From NCBI RefSeq assembly GCF_009828065.1, contig NZ_WTYK01000001.1:434001-498000 (forward strand): a stretch of 64,000 nt of DNA, read 5' to 3'. The notes beneath the pieces are model-generated. The model was not told the origin of the DNA. It made no database searches and saw only the letters and a program-made list of their open reading frames with translations. Shown piece after piece: positions 18,998-35,702 of this stretch. A program made the translations under genes and the position numbers. Position 1 is the first letter of the stretch. Every line of letters starts with the position of its first letter. This DNA comes from Croceibacterium soli. GTDB lineage: Bacteria; Pseudomonadota; Alphaproteobacteria; Sphingomonadales; Sphingomonadaceae.

Positions 18998-20395
18998 TCA
19001 GGCCGGCAGGAGGCCGAGCGCGGCGCGCCGGGTCCAGCGCTGCAGGAGCAGCCCGGCCACCACCACCAGCCCGACCGCAAGGCCGATCCAGACGCCTGTT
19101 CCGGCAAGCGGCGTCAGGAACCCGAGCACGACGGCGCTGCCGAACCCGGGGAGCCAATAGCCGAATAGCGCCATGATCATCGGAACGCGAGTGTCTTGCA
19201 GCCCGCGCAGTACGCCGGCTGCGACCGCCTGAACGCCGTCGAACAGCTGGAACGCCGCGGCCACGACCATGTACTGCACGGCGAAGGCGACCATCGCGGC
19301 GTTCCGCGGTGCGTCCGGGTCGACATAGATGCGGATGATCGTGCGCGGCGCGAACAGCAGGGCGGCGGCGGTCAGCAGCATGAACCCTCCGCCCAGGACC
19401 ATCGCCGTCCAGCCGGCGCGGGCGATCGCCGCGGGGTCGCGCGCGCCGTAGAAGTAGCCGACCCGGATCGTCGCCGCCTGGGCCACGCCGAACGGCACCT
19501 GGAAGGCCAGTGCGGCGATCTGCAGTGCGATGGTGTGCCCGGCGAGCTCGCTCGGCCCGATCCGGCCCATCAGGAAAGCGGCGGCGCTGAACATCCCGCC
19601 CTCGGCGAGGATCGTCAGCGAAACGGGGGTGCCGATGCGGAGCAGCTCCTTGAGGCGGCGCCACTCGGGGCGCCACCAGTTGCCGAACACGCGGTAACGC
19701 CGCAGCCGCCGGTCGGACTGGATCACCACGACGTAGGCCAGGAGGATGAACAGCGACGTCAGGACGCTGGCCAGCGCCGAGCCTTCGAGACCCAGCGCAG
19801 GCGCGCCCAGGTTGCCGAAGACGAAAGCGTAGTTGAACAGCGCGCTGACGCCGATCGCCACCACCGTGATCGCCGTTGCGAAGATCGGCCGGCCAAGCGC
19901 CGAGACGAAGTTGCGCAGCACGTTGGACAGCAGCATCGGCACCATCGCCCACATAACGACAGCCAGGAAATCGCCGGCCAGCGCTGCGATTGCGGGATCC
20001 TGACCGGTCAGGAGCATGAGCCCTTCTCCCGTCAGGCATATGCCCATTGCCAGGATTCCGAGCCCGACCGCCAGCCACAGGCCCATCCGCACGGAGCGCC
20101 GCACCTCGCGGACAGCATGGCGTTTGCGGCCGAGTTCGGCGGCGATCAGCGCCGCCACCATCCCGGACATTCCGGAAAGGGACCAGAGCAGCAGCCCGAA
20201 GAGCGCGATCGCCAGGCTCGATGCGGCGAGCGGTTCGTCGCCGAGCCGGGCGACGAAGATTACGTCGATCGCGTGGACCAGCATCTGCGCGAGGTTGGCG
20301 AGCGCCAGCGGCCAGGCGAGCGCCAGGGTGGCGATGATCTCGCCGCGCCAGCCTTCGCCGCGGTGCGGGGGCTCGAGAATCGGGTCGCTCGTCAT
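18998..20395 (-). CDS. MATE family multidrug efflux pump
   Basis: A 465-residue inner-membrane transporter with 12 predicted helices in two related halves (MatE domains at about 25-185 and 250-410). Family-typical stretches include LANLAQMLVHAIDVIFVARLG in helix 1 and the related QVPFGVAQAATIRVGYFYG in the second half. It is NorM-like, so Na+ or H+ coupled export of cationic drugs is likely; the substrate is unknown. Single gene upstream of the groESL promoter. Confidence 0.92.
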   Translation of the reverse strand: MTSDPILEPPHRGEGWRGEIIATLALAWPLALANLAQMLVHAIDVIFVARLGDEPLAASSLAIALFGLLLWSLSGMSGMVAALIAAELGRKRHAVREVRRSVRMGLWLAVGLGILAMGICLTGEGLMLLTGQDPAIAALAGDFLAVVMWAMVPMLLSNVLRNFVSALGRPIFATAITVVAIGVSALFNYAFVFGNLGAPALGLEGSALASVLTSLFILLAYVVVIQSDRRLRRYRVFGNWWRPEWRRLKELLRIGTPVSLTILAEGGMFSAAAFLMGRIGPSELAGHTIALQIAALAFQVPFGVAQAATIRVGYFYGARDPAAIARAGWTAMVLGGGFMLLTAAALLFAPRTIIRIYVDPDAPRNAAMVAFAVQYMVVAAAFQLFDGVQAVAAGVLRGLQDTRVPMIMALFGYWLPGFGSAVVLGFLTPLAGTGVWIGLAVGLVVVAGLLLQRWTRRAALGLLPA

Positions 20396-20523
20396 GGCAA
20401 AGCCGGTCCGGATAGTCGCGCGAGGGGGGCGGGGGAAGTTGCTGCGGCGCGCCGGTGCGCTTTCGCTTCAGCTTGCGGCAAGCTTGCCACTATCAAGGGG
20501 AGTCATTACCCGGGAGTTGCTCC

Positions 20524-21066
20524 ATGCCGCGTTCGCTACTGCTTGCCGCCGTCCTGGCGCCCGCGCTCGCCTGCAGCCCCGCCGCGGCGCAGGAGGTCTT
20601 TGCCGGGGCTTATGTCCACGGCGTGGATACGCCTTTCACTCTGAGGACGGAGGAGGGTGGCGCCGACATCCAGGCGGGCTTCCGTTTCGCTCCGCAGGAA
20701 AGCCTGGCCTTCATCGGCAAGCCCGCGCCTTACCTGATCGCCTCGGTCAACACCGGCGGCGATACCAGCTTCGCCGGCGGCGGGCTGGGCTGGAAGCTCG
20801 GAGCGGGACATGTCTATGTGCGCCCGGGGCTCGGCGTGGTGGTCCATGACGGGCCGACGGAACGCTTCAGTTCGCGCGACGGCAAGCGGACCGATCTCGG
20901 CAGCAGGATCCTGTTCGCGCCGGAAGTCGCCATCGGCACACGGCTTTCCGATCGCCTTTCGCTGGAGGCGAGCTGGGTCCACGTCAGCCACGCCCGGCTG
21001 TTCAACTGGGGGCAGAACCCCGGGGTCGACATGATGGGCGTGCGGCTGAACCTGGCGCTCGATTGA
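20524..21066 (+). CDS. Lipid A 3-O-deacylase (PagL-like) outer-membrane enzyme
   Basis: A 180-residue protein with a Sec signal (MPRSLLLAAVLAPALACSPAAAQ) and an eight-strand beta-barrel pattern ending in an outer-membrane C-terminus (GVRLNLALD). The PagL active-site region is recognisable near the end: EASWVHVSHARLFNWGQNPG, where His and Ser of HVS match the catalytic pair of PagL. PagL removes a 3-O-linked acyl chain from lipid A. The start is the ATG at 20524, preceded by GGGAG; the in-frame extension upstream is rejected. The hydrolase function is a family inference. Confidence 0.82.
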   Translation: MPRSLLLAAVLAPALACSPAAAQEVFAGAYVHGVDTPFTLRTEEGGADIQAGFRFAPQESLAFIGKPAPYLIASVNTGGDTSFAGGGLGWKLGAGHVYVRPGLGVVVHDGPTERFSSRDGKRTDLGSRILFAPEVAIGTRLSDRLSLEASWVHVSHARLFNWGQNPGVDMMGVRLNLALD

Positions 21067-21132
21067 TCGCCTCTTGCGCATCGCGCCGGGGGCGATAGGA
21101 ACGCGCCGACCAATTTCGAAGGAAGCCCCTCA

Positions 21133-21690
21133 ATGATCTCGCGTTTCGCCCTTGCTGCTTCGCTTGTTCTTGTGCTTGCCGCCTGCGGCTCGCCGGCCGA
21201 GGAAGCCGACGAACCGGCAAGCTCCGTGACCGAGCCCGGCCCCGCCGCGACCGCCGCCCTCGAGGAGACCGTGCCGGAAGTCGGCGAGACCGAATCGCCC
21301 GGCGCAGAGCCGAGCGAAACGCCTAGCCCGACGCCGACCCCCACGCCCACCGCGACCGCGTCCGCGGCGCCGGCTGCTGCGGCCAAGGTTGCCGCCGCGT
21401 CCTCGCCCCCGGCATCGTTCGCGCAGTGTGCCGTGTGCCACAAGACCAAGCCGGGCGAGACCGGCATCGGCCCGACCCTGGCGAACGTGTTCGGCGCCAA
21501 GGCCGGCCACGTGAACGGCTTCAAGTACAGCGAAGCGATGCTCGAGTCCGGCCTGACCTGGAACCAGAGCAATCTCGACCGCTTCCTCGCGGACCCCAAG
21601 GCCGTGGTCCCCGGCACCACGATGACCTTCGGCGGCGTCAAGGATGCCGCCAAGCGCGCCGAGATCATCGCCTACCTCAAGACGCTGTAA
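21133..21690 (+). CDS. Membrane-tethered class I cytochrome c
   Basis: A 185-residue lipoprotein: lipobox LAAC with Cys18, then an about 75-residue tether rich in Pro, Thr, Ala and Glu (TPSPTPTPTPTATAS), then a compact cytochrome c domain. The haem site is C99-A-V-C-H103 and the likely axial Met lies in VPGTTMTFGG. The domain resembles mitochondrial-type cytochrome c (GPTLANVFGAKAGHVNGFKY). It should shuttle electrons in the periplasm while anchored in the membrane. It follows the PagL-like gene by 66 bases. Confidence 0.93.
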   Translation: MISRFALAASLVLVLAACGSPAEEADEPASSVTEPGPAATAALEETVPEVGETESPGAEPSETPSPTPTPTPTATASAAPAAAAKVAAASSPPASFAQCAVCHKTKPGETGIGPTLANVFGAKAGHVNGFKYSEAMLESGLTWNQSNLDRFLADPKAVVPGTTMTFGGVKDAAKRAEIIAYLKTL

Positions 21691-21704
21691 GGTCTGCCCG
21701 AAAG

Positions 21705-22040
21705 CCCCCTCCTGTTGTCCCTTCGGGACAGCTTCGCTTCCAGAGGAGGGGGTTGGGGGTGGTGGAAGCGCAGTGCCATCGTCGCCTGTTTGAAGATTCA
21801 CGCGGAGACGCGGAGCCGCGTGTTTTTGCGCTCGCAGAGGCGCAGAGGCGCAGAGGCGCAGAGAAGAGTTTCTCACGCAAAGGCGCGAAGGCGCAAAGAG
21901 CCCAGCGACGAAGCCGCACTCGGATTCGACTCTTTGTTCTCAGTATGAAAGCGCCCTCCGGGCGCGCGCCCTTCTTCGCGCCTTTGCGCCTTTGCGTGAC
22001 AAAACCCTCTGCGCCTCCGCGCCTCTGCGAGCGCATCGGT
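21705..22040. repeat. Composite repeat: palindrome arm plus long imperfect inverted repeat
   Basis: Fills the roughly 420-base gap between the cytochrome gene and rplL, where no gene is visible. First comes a hairpin with arms CCCCCTCCT and AGGAGGGGG (21705-21752) around a GTCCC-TTC-GGGAC inner stem, then TTGGGGGTGGTGG. From about 21795 to 22040 there is a long imperfect inverted repeat: GCGCTCGCAGAGGCGCAGAG on the left against CTCTGCG...CTCTGCGAGCGC on the right, with a second inner pair around CGCAAAGGCGCGAAGGCGCA. An 8-bp tandem AGGCGCAG unit occurs near 21840-21866. The same composite recurs at 43352-43640. Confidence 0.8.
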
Positions 22041-22054
22041 TGGACCCTACATAC

Positions 22055-22085
22055 GAAAAGGGCGGCGCCTTGCGGCGCCGCCCTT
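22055..22085 (-). terminator. Terminator of rplJ-rplL
   Basis: Minus-strand stem AAGGGCGGCGCC / GGCGCCGCCCTT with a four-base loop and a following TTTT-containing tail, about 30 bases after the rplL stop codon. Confidence 0.88.
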
Positions 22086-22113
22086 CGCTTGATCTGCCGA
22101 AGCAGAGCGAGGC

Positions 22114-22488
22114 TTACTTGAGCTCGACGGTGCCGCCGGCTTCCTCGATCTTCTTCTTGATCTCTTCGGCTTCCGCCTTGTTCACGCCTTCCTTGACGGC
22201 CTTCGGCGCGCCTTCGACGAGAGCCTTGGCTTCAGTGAGGCCCAGACCGGTGATGGCGCGGACTTCCTTGATGACCTGGATCTTCTTGCCACCGTCGCCG
22301 GTGAGGATGACGTCGAATTCGGTCTGCTCTTCAGCAGCTTCGGCGGCGCCACCGGCAGCCGGGGCGGCCACGGCAACTGCAGCAGCGGCGCTAACGCCCC
22401 ACTCTTCTTCCAGCGCCTTGGCGAGCTCGGCGGCTTCCATGACGGTCAGCTTCGACAGTTCTTCAACAAGCTTGGCAATATCAGCCAT
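22114..22488 (-). CDS. rplL: 50S ribosomal protein L7/L12
   Basis: A 124-residue stalk protein. It has the N-terminal dimerisation helix ([20 protein letters not shown]), an Ala-rich hinge near residue 40-55 and the conserved C-terminal domain that binds translation factors ([27 protein letters not shown]). It lies 83 bases after rplJ; the gap holds a REP-like fragment (CCTTCGGCAGGCTCAGGAC near 22522-22540). It is normally the last gene before rpoB, but here it is transcribed away from rpoB. Confidence 0.98.
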   Translation of the reverse strand: MADIAKLVEELSKLTVMEAAELAKALEEEWGVSAAAAVAVAAPAAGGAAEAAEEQTEFDVILTGDGGKKIQVIKEVRAITGLGLTEAKALVEGAPKAVKEGVNKAEAEEIKKKIEEAGGTVELK

Positions 22489-22571
22489 GACTTACACTCC
22501 GTTCAATATGATGGACCGGGCCCTTCGGCAGGCTCAGGACGCCCGGTAAATTCGCGTTTGGAAAAAACCGC

Positions 22572-23087
22572 TTATGCCGCTTCTTTGGTGCTGTAGGCAC
22601 CGAAGACGCGGGCAAGCTTGCTCGCAGGTTCGCTGATGACCCGAACGACCTTCGTCGCCGGAGCATTGAGCAGACCCACGATCGTGCCGCGCAGCTCGTC
22701 GAGCGAAGGCATCGAGGCGAGCGCCTTGACCCCTTCGGCGTTGAGCACCTGGCCGCCCATGGAACCACCGACGATTTCTAGTCGGTCGTTCGTCTTGGCG
22801 AAGTCCACCGCCGCCTTCGCCGCCGCGACCGGATCGGTCGAGTAGGCAATTGCGGTCGGGCCGGTGAGGTATTCCTCGAGCCCGACGTAGTCGGTGTCCT
22901 TCAGGGCGAGCTTGGCGAGGCGGTTCTTCGCGACCTTATAGGACGCGCCGGCATCGCGCATCTTCGAGCGCAAGTCGGTGGACTGGGCCACCGTCAAGCC
23001 GAGGTTGCGGGTGACGACCACCACGCCGGCCTCGTTGAAGACTGCGTTGAGCTGGGCGACCGAATCGGTTTTTTGCGAACGATCCAT
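22572..23087 (-). CDS. rplJ: 50S ribosomal protein L10
   Basis: A 171-residue base of the ribosomal stalk, which binds L7/L12 dimers through its C-terminal helix and 23S rRNA through its N-terminal domain. The family start MDRSQKTDSVAQLN at the ATG at 23087 follows a good GAAGGAG. A much longer in-frame extension upstream is leader RNA read as protein and is rejected. First gene of an rplJ-rplL unit. Confidence 0.98.
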   Translation of the reverse strand: MDRSQKTDSVAQLNAVFNEAGVVVVTRNLGLTVAQSTDLRSKMRDAGASYKVAKNRLAKLALKDTDYVGLEEYLTGPTAIAYSTDPVAAAKAAVDFAKTNDRLEIVGGSMGGQVLNAEGVKALASMPSLDELRGTIVGLLNAPATKVVRVISEPASKLARVFGAYSTKEAA

Positions 23088-23350
23088 GCCGTACTCCTTC
23101 ACTATGGCCGCGCGGCAAGCGCCGAACGGCCGGCTACGTTCGCCCATGCCGTTCACCGACACGGGCAAGTCCGCTGATGGGGAAGGAGTGCGCCGGAGCG
23201 CGGTAAGGCAGGCGCAGGGCGCCGCCGGAATTCTCGTTTCCCCGCCTAGGCTGCGAATTAAGGGGCCGAGATGACTCGGGATCCCAGCAGCTGTCTCGGA
23301 CGGATGACGGCCGAAACCGTCGGGGTGGGCCTCTAGCCGCCTCGGCCGCG
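23088..23350 (-). promoter_or_regulatory. Long structured leader of rplJ-rplL
   Basis: About 260 bases upstream of rplJ without a gene. On the minus strand it contains GC-rich stems, among them GACGG/CCGTC near 23307-23322. A weak promoter-like pair (TTGACT, 16-base spacer, TAGAGG) lies at about 23357-23330. In other bacteria the rplJ leader is the target of L10-(L12)4 autoregulation. That this leader does the same is inference; I did not fold it. Confidence 0.4.
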
Positions 23351-23423
23351 GAGTCAAGCCGGGAACCGTCCTGCGCGCCGACCGCTGACCATGCTGGCGC
23401 AACATGAACAAAGGAGAACTGCA

Positions 23424-23495
23424 ATGGGCCGGAACATCACGATCGGACTGGGTACGCTGATCATCATCCTGATTCTGGTGGCCCTGCTGTTCTGA
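23424..23495 (+). CDS. Tiny hydrophobic ORF, 23 residues
   Basis: ATG at 23424 preceded at seven bases by AAGGAG, a strong ribosome-binding site. The product would be MGRNITIGLGTLI followed by a run of Ile, Leu, Val and Ala ending in LLF: a single short transmembrane segment. A GC-rich stem (GGCCGCGCGACTCGCGCGGCC, arms GGCCGCGCG / CGCGCGGCC) follows shortly after the stop. It sits alone in the rplJ-rpoB divergent region. I do not recognise it; it could be a membrane microprotein or a chance ORF with a good ribosome site. Confidence 0.45.
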   Translation: MGRNITIGLGTLIIILILVALLF

Positions 23496-23636
23496 TCCAG
23501 CCGCCGCACGGCCGCGCGACTCGCGCGGCCGGTACTCCAGTTGCGGCATCCCGCCCCAGCGTGTATAAAGACGGCAACGAACGATATTCCCGCGCGCCAG
23601 GGCGACGCCCGCGTGCGGCGGTTCGTTCGCCTGCGC

Positions 23637-23665
23637 TTGACCTTCGGGAAGCGCCCTCCTATATC
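23637..23665 (+). promoter_or_regulatory. Promoter of rpoB-rpoC
   Basis: TTGACC at 23637-23642 and TATATC at 23660-23665, separated by exactly 17 bases. The start of rpoB is about 215 bases downstream. The roughly 130 bases between the tiny ORF and this promoter hold only the GC-rich stem at 23508-23531. Confidence 0.65.
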
Positions 23666-23883
23666 GGCCGTCCACCGGACAGCTTCGAGCAAGGTGCGCC
23701 TGACGCGGGGGCGCGCCTAGGATGGAAGCCCGGTTCTCCGTGAGACGATAATGGCTGCAGTCCGGCACCCCGATCGAGGTGTGCCTTTCGCTGTGGCCTT
23801 TCGGCGTCTCATGTCCCGCCCGAACGAAATTCTTCCGCCGGTGCTCACGGGTGCCGGCCTCATTGAACGAGGCGAACCTCTCC

Positions 23884-28092
<4,209 letters not shown>

Positions 28093-28178
28093 GGGAGCGC
28101 GGGCGGCGGCCGGGGGAACCCCTCGGCGCCGCCCCCTCCTCCCGCCCACGAGATTTCACCCGTCATGGGATTTGAAAA

Positions 28179-32603
<4,425 letters not shown>

Positions 32604-32632
32604 TCCTTCGCCTCCGGGCAAGAACAAGGAAG

Positions 32633-32662
32633 ACCCCGCCGGAGCGATCCGGCGGGGTTTTT
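32633..32662 (+). terminator. Terminator of rpoB-rpoC
   Basis: Stem ACCCCGCCGG / CCGGCGGGGT around AGCGAT, followed by TTTT, 30 bases after the rpoC stop codon. Confidence 0.92.
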
Positions 32663-32699
32663 CGTTTCCGCCAGCCGCCACAGGGTGCATGATCCCCGG

Positions 32700-33185
32700 A
32701 TGAGACTCGGCTTCGTACCTCTCGCCGCTTGTGTGTTGCTGGCAGCCTGCGACTCTGCTGAGAACCCCGCCGCCGATCCTTCTCCAACCGTGGCCCGTGA
32801 GCCCGCCGGGGCGCCACCGCCCGTGCCCGCGCCTGCTCCGCCCGCCGAAGTCGCTCCCGCCCCTTCGCTGGAGCCCGCGGGCGAATACCGCATCGCGGGG
32901 GTCGATGGCGGCGATATCGACCTGCCGCACGGCATCACCGCCTCCATCGGCGCTGACCGGATCGAGGTGGTCTCCCAGTGCGTGGAGATGGCCTGGTCCT
33001 ACCGCCTGGAAGGCAGGGCGCTGCAGACCACGCGCTTGCCGGTCGTGACTTGCGACCGCGGCCGCTATCCGCAGGAGGAAGCCATCGAAGCCGCCTTCAC
33101 CGCCGCGCGCGAAGTGGAGCGGACCGAAAGCAACGGGCTCCGCTTCTCCGGCGGCGGGCGGTCGGTGATTCTGTTCTCGCAGTAG
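32700..33185 (+). CDS. Lipoprotein with Pro-rich linker, hypothetical
   Basis: A 161-residue lipoprotein. The ATG at 32700 gives MRLGFVPLAACVLLAAC with lipobox LAAC. A Pro/Ala linker (PPPVPAPAPPAEVAPAP) leads to a small globular domain of about 100 residues with two cysteines (VSQCVEMAW, VVTCDRGRY) that could form a disulfide in the periplasm. The domain contains ITASIGADRIEV, an arrangement seen in META/heat-shock-inducible lipoproteins, but I cannot assign the family with confidence. It stands 97 bases after rpoC, beyond the terminator. Confidence 0.75.
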   Translation: MRLGFVPLAACVLLAACDSAENPAADPSPTVAREPAGAPPPVPAPAPPAEVAPAPSLEPAGEYRIAGVDGGDIDLPHGITASIGADRIEVVSQCVEMAWSYRLEGRALQTTRLPVVTCDRGRYPQEEAIEAAFTAAREVERTESNGLRFSGGGRSVILFSQ

Positions 33186-33257
33186 CGCCCGCGCTGCCGC
33201 CGATTGCGCCCGGCGGTAGTGGCTGGCGGAGTGGCTGCCCTGCGCTATAGCGCGGTG

Positions 33258-34583
33258 ATGACGATCACGCGCTTCGCCCCTTCGCCCACAGGCCTGCTGC
33301 ATGTCGGCAACATCCGCACCGCGCTGCACAACTGGCTGCTCGCCCGCAAGGCCGGCGGGCGCTTCCTGCTGCGGATCGACGATACCGATGCCGAGCGGAG
33401 CGAGGAACGCTTCGTCGAGGCGATCCGCGACGATCTTGCCTGGCTGGGGCTGGAACCGGACGCGGCGGAGCGCCAGTCGGAGCGGCTCGTGCACTACGAG
33501 GCCGCATTCGATCGGCTAAAAGCGTCCGGGCGGGTCTATCCGGCCTACGAGACGGCGCAGGAGCTGGAGCTCAAGCGCAAGATCCGGCTCGGGCGCGGGT
33601 TGCCGCCGATCTACGATCGCGGTGCGCTGGAACTATCCGACGCGGATCGCGCCGCGAAGGAAGCGGAGGGCATCGCGCCGCACTGGCGCTTCAAGCTCGA
33701 CCACGCCGAGCCGATCGAATGGATCGACGGCATCCGCGGGCCGCAACATTTCGAGGCGGCGCAGCTCAGCGACCCGGTGGTCCGCCGGGCCGACGGATCG
33801 TGGCTGTACATGCTGCCGAGCGCGATCGACGACATCGAGATGGGCGTCACCGACGTGCTGCGCGGCGAGGACCACGTTTCGAACACCGCGGTGCAGATCC
33901 AGATGTTCACCGCGCTCGGCGCGCAGCCGCCGCGCTTTGCGCACGAGGCGCTGCTGGTCGGCGCCGAGGGGAAGCTCTCCAAGCGGCTCGGCTCGCTCGG
34001 CTGCGACGCCTTCCGCGAGCGCGGCATCGAGCCGGAGGCGATCGTCGCGCTGCTCGCGCGGCTCGGCACTTCGCTGCCGGTCGAACCGATCGCCGATCGC
34101 GCGGTGCTCATCGAGACGTTCGACCTGGCGGCATTCGGGCGGGCGCCGGCGCGGTTCGACGAGGCGGAGCTCGAGCGGCTCAATGCCGCGATCGTGCACC
34201 AGCTCGACTATGCCGAGGTTGCGGACCGGCTGCCCACGGGAATGGGCGAGGAAGCCTGGCTGGCGATCCGCCCGAACCTCGCGCATGTCGGCGAGGCGGC
34301 GGATTGGTGGCAGGTGGTCACCGGCCCGGTCGAAGTCCCGGAGCTCACCGAAGAGGATCGGGCTTATGTGGCCGAGGCGGCCGAGGCGCTGACCTGGGGC
34401 GAGGACCCTTGGCATTCCCTCACCGGCGCGCTGAAGGCGGCCACGGGCCGCAAAGGCAAGGCGCTGTTCCAGCCGCTGCGCCTGGCCCTTACCGGAAGGC
34501 CCTCGGGTCCCGAGATGGCCGCGCTGCTGCCGCTGATCGGGGAGCAGGAGGCCAGGGCGCGGTTGGTAAGGGCGGCGGGCTAG
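33258..34583 (+). CDS. gltX: Glutamyl-tRNA synthetase
   Basis: A 441-residue class I aminoacyl-tRNA synthetase. The HIGH signature reads HVGN (RFAPSPTGLLHVGNIRTAL) and the KMSKS signature reads KLSKR (EGKLSKRLGSLG). The anticodon-binding domain follows (KAATGRKGKALFQPLRLAL). The start at 33258 gives the standard MTITRFAPSPTG. Alphaproteobacteria commonly carry two GltX paralogues; this one is of the shorter type, so a second copy elsewhere is likely, and which tRNA each charges cannot be read here. Confidence 0.96.
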   Translation: MTITRFAPSPTGLLHVGNIRTALHNWLLARKAGGRFLLRIDDTDAERSEERFVEAIRDDLAWLGLEPDAAERQSERLVHYEAAFDRLKASGRVYPAYETAQELELKRKIRLGRGLPPIYDRGALELSDADRAAKEAEGIAPHWRFKLDHAEPIEWIDGIRGPQHFEAAQLSDPVVRRADGSWLYMLPSAIDDIEMGVTDVLRGEDHVSNTAVQIQMFTALGAQPPRFAHEALLVGAEGKLSKRLGSLGCDAFRERGIEPEAIVALLARLGTSLPVEPIADRAVLIETFDLAAFGRAPARFDEAELERLNAAIVHQLDYAEVADRLPTGMGEEAWLAIRPNLAHVGEAADWWQVVTGPVEVPELTEEDRAYVAEAAEALTWGEDPWHSLTGALKAATGRKGKALFQPLRLALTGRPSGPEMAALLPLIGEQEARARLVRAAG

Positions 34584-34617
34584 GCTCGGCTTGCGCTGCC
34601 GAGGGGTGGTGCCAGTC

Positions 34618-34702
34618 GTGGTTCGACAGGCTCACCACGAACGGTGAGGTGTCGAAGCTAATTTAGATATAGATCCGTTCGTCCTGAGCTTGTCGAAGGA
34701 CG
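34618..34702. repeat. REP-like inverted pair
   Basis: GTTCGACAGGCTCACCACG near the left end and CGTTCGTCCTGAGCTTGTCG at the right are related copies of one REP-like unit in opposite orientation, with an AT-rich centre (AATTTAGATATAGAT). Related single units occur near 16864, 22522, 43250 and 43315. They lie between the convergent gltX and the zinc-ribbon gene. Confidence 0.7.
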
Positions 34703-34742
34703 AGATGGCGGGACGCTAGCCGTCAAAGCCGTCCGCGATCGC

Positions 34743-35543
34743 CTAGCTGGGTTTCCAGCCGATTTCGGCGACGCGGGCGGCGCGGGGGACGTCGGTTACG
34801 GCCTGGTTGACGGTGATGCTTTCGCCGGGCGCGAGGCTGCGCTGGGGCGGGTAGACTTCCCAGCTGTAGACGATCCGGTCGCGCTCGTCGCGCAGGACGA
34901 TCAGGATCGGCGGCACGTCGCGGGCCACGCTGCCGGTGTTGGTGATCGTGCCGCTGGCGCCGAAGTACTCGGTGCCGTCGGGCAGTTGCCGGCGCTCCTG
35001 CTGGTCGGGCGGGAACTCCAGGTGCAGGTCCTCCTGCGCGGCGGCGAAAGTCGGGCGGCTCACCGGCACCCAGTCCGGCAGGCCCCAGTAGCTGACGGCG
35101 AAGATCAGCGCGCCGACGGTGAGGGCGAAGACCACGCCGGCATAAGTCCACAGCTTGAGCGGATTGCGGCGCGGGCGGAATGGCGGCTGGTGGTCGAAAT
35201 GCGACGCGTCGCCGTTCTCGTAATCGGCTCGCGGCGCGACCGGGGGCAGCGGCGGGTCTTCCAGCGGCGGCGGGGCCGGCTGCGCCGGCTCGGCGACCGC
35301 CACTTCGGCTTCGGGTTCTCGCCGGGGAGCGGGGCTCGGCGCCGCCGGCCGTGGCTCCGCGGGGCGCGGCGCGGGGCTGGGCGCCGGGGGAGGAGGCGGC
35401 GCCGCTGCAGCGGCGGCCAGTTCGGGTCCTTCCTGGAACCAGCTGTGCCGGCACTTGGCGCAGCGCACCGTGCGCCCTTCCGCGCCGACCGCGCTGTCGG
35501 GAACGACATATCGCGTGGCGCATGCGGGGCAGGTGATGATCAT
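34743..35543 (-). CDS. MJ0042-type zinc-ribbon membrane protein with DUF3426-like domain
   Basis: A 266-residue protein. The N-terminal zinc ribbon has two CxxC pairs (ITCPACATRY and VRCAKCRHSWF) separated by about 22 residues. A long Pro/Ala/Glu linker (about 40-105) leads to one transmembrane helix (VVFALTVGALIFAVSYWG) and a periplasmic C-terminal domain resembling DUF3426 (ASGTITNTGSVARDVPPI). The ribbon would be cytoplasmic. The function is unknown; members often lie near ftsE or metabolic genes in alphaproteobacteria, as here, divergent from ftsE. Confidence 0.85.
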   Translation of the reverse strand: MIITCPACATRYVVPDSAVGAEGRTVRCAKCRHSWFQEGPELAAAAAAPPPPPAPSPAPRPAEPRPAAPSPAPRREPEAEVAVAEPAQPAPPPLEDPPLPPVAPRADYENGDASHFDHQPPFRPRRNPLKLWTYAGVVFALTVGALIFAVSYWGLPDWVPVSRPTFAAAQEDLHLEFPPDQQERRQLPDGTEYFGASGTITNTGSVARDVPPILIVLRDERDRIVYSWEVYPPQRSLAPGESITVNQAVTDVPRAARVAEIGWKPS

Positions 35544-35702
35544 CGCCCGCGAAGCTTACCCCTCCGGCGCCCCCGGCAACAAGGCGTGCAGCCGTGAACA
35601 GCCGCCCAGCGCGGCTTTTTTCCACATCGATCAGCGGCTATAGCCCCGCCGGATGTCCATTGTTCCCACCATAGCGGTCGATTGCCTGCCCGGATCCCGA
35701 CG

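Noticed and set aside
21838-21870. Short tandem AGGCGCAG units as a CRISPR-like array
   Set aside because: Units are 8 bases without unique spacers and belong to a larger inverted repeat; no cas genes are present.
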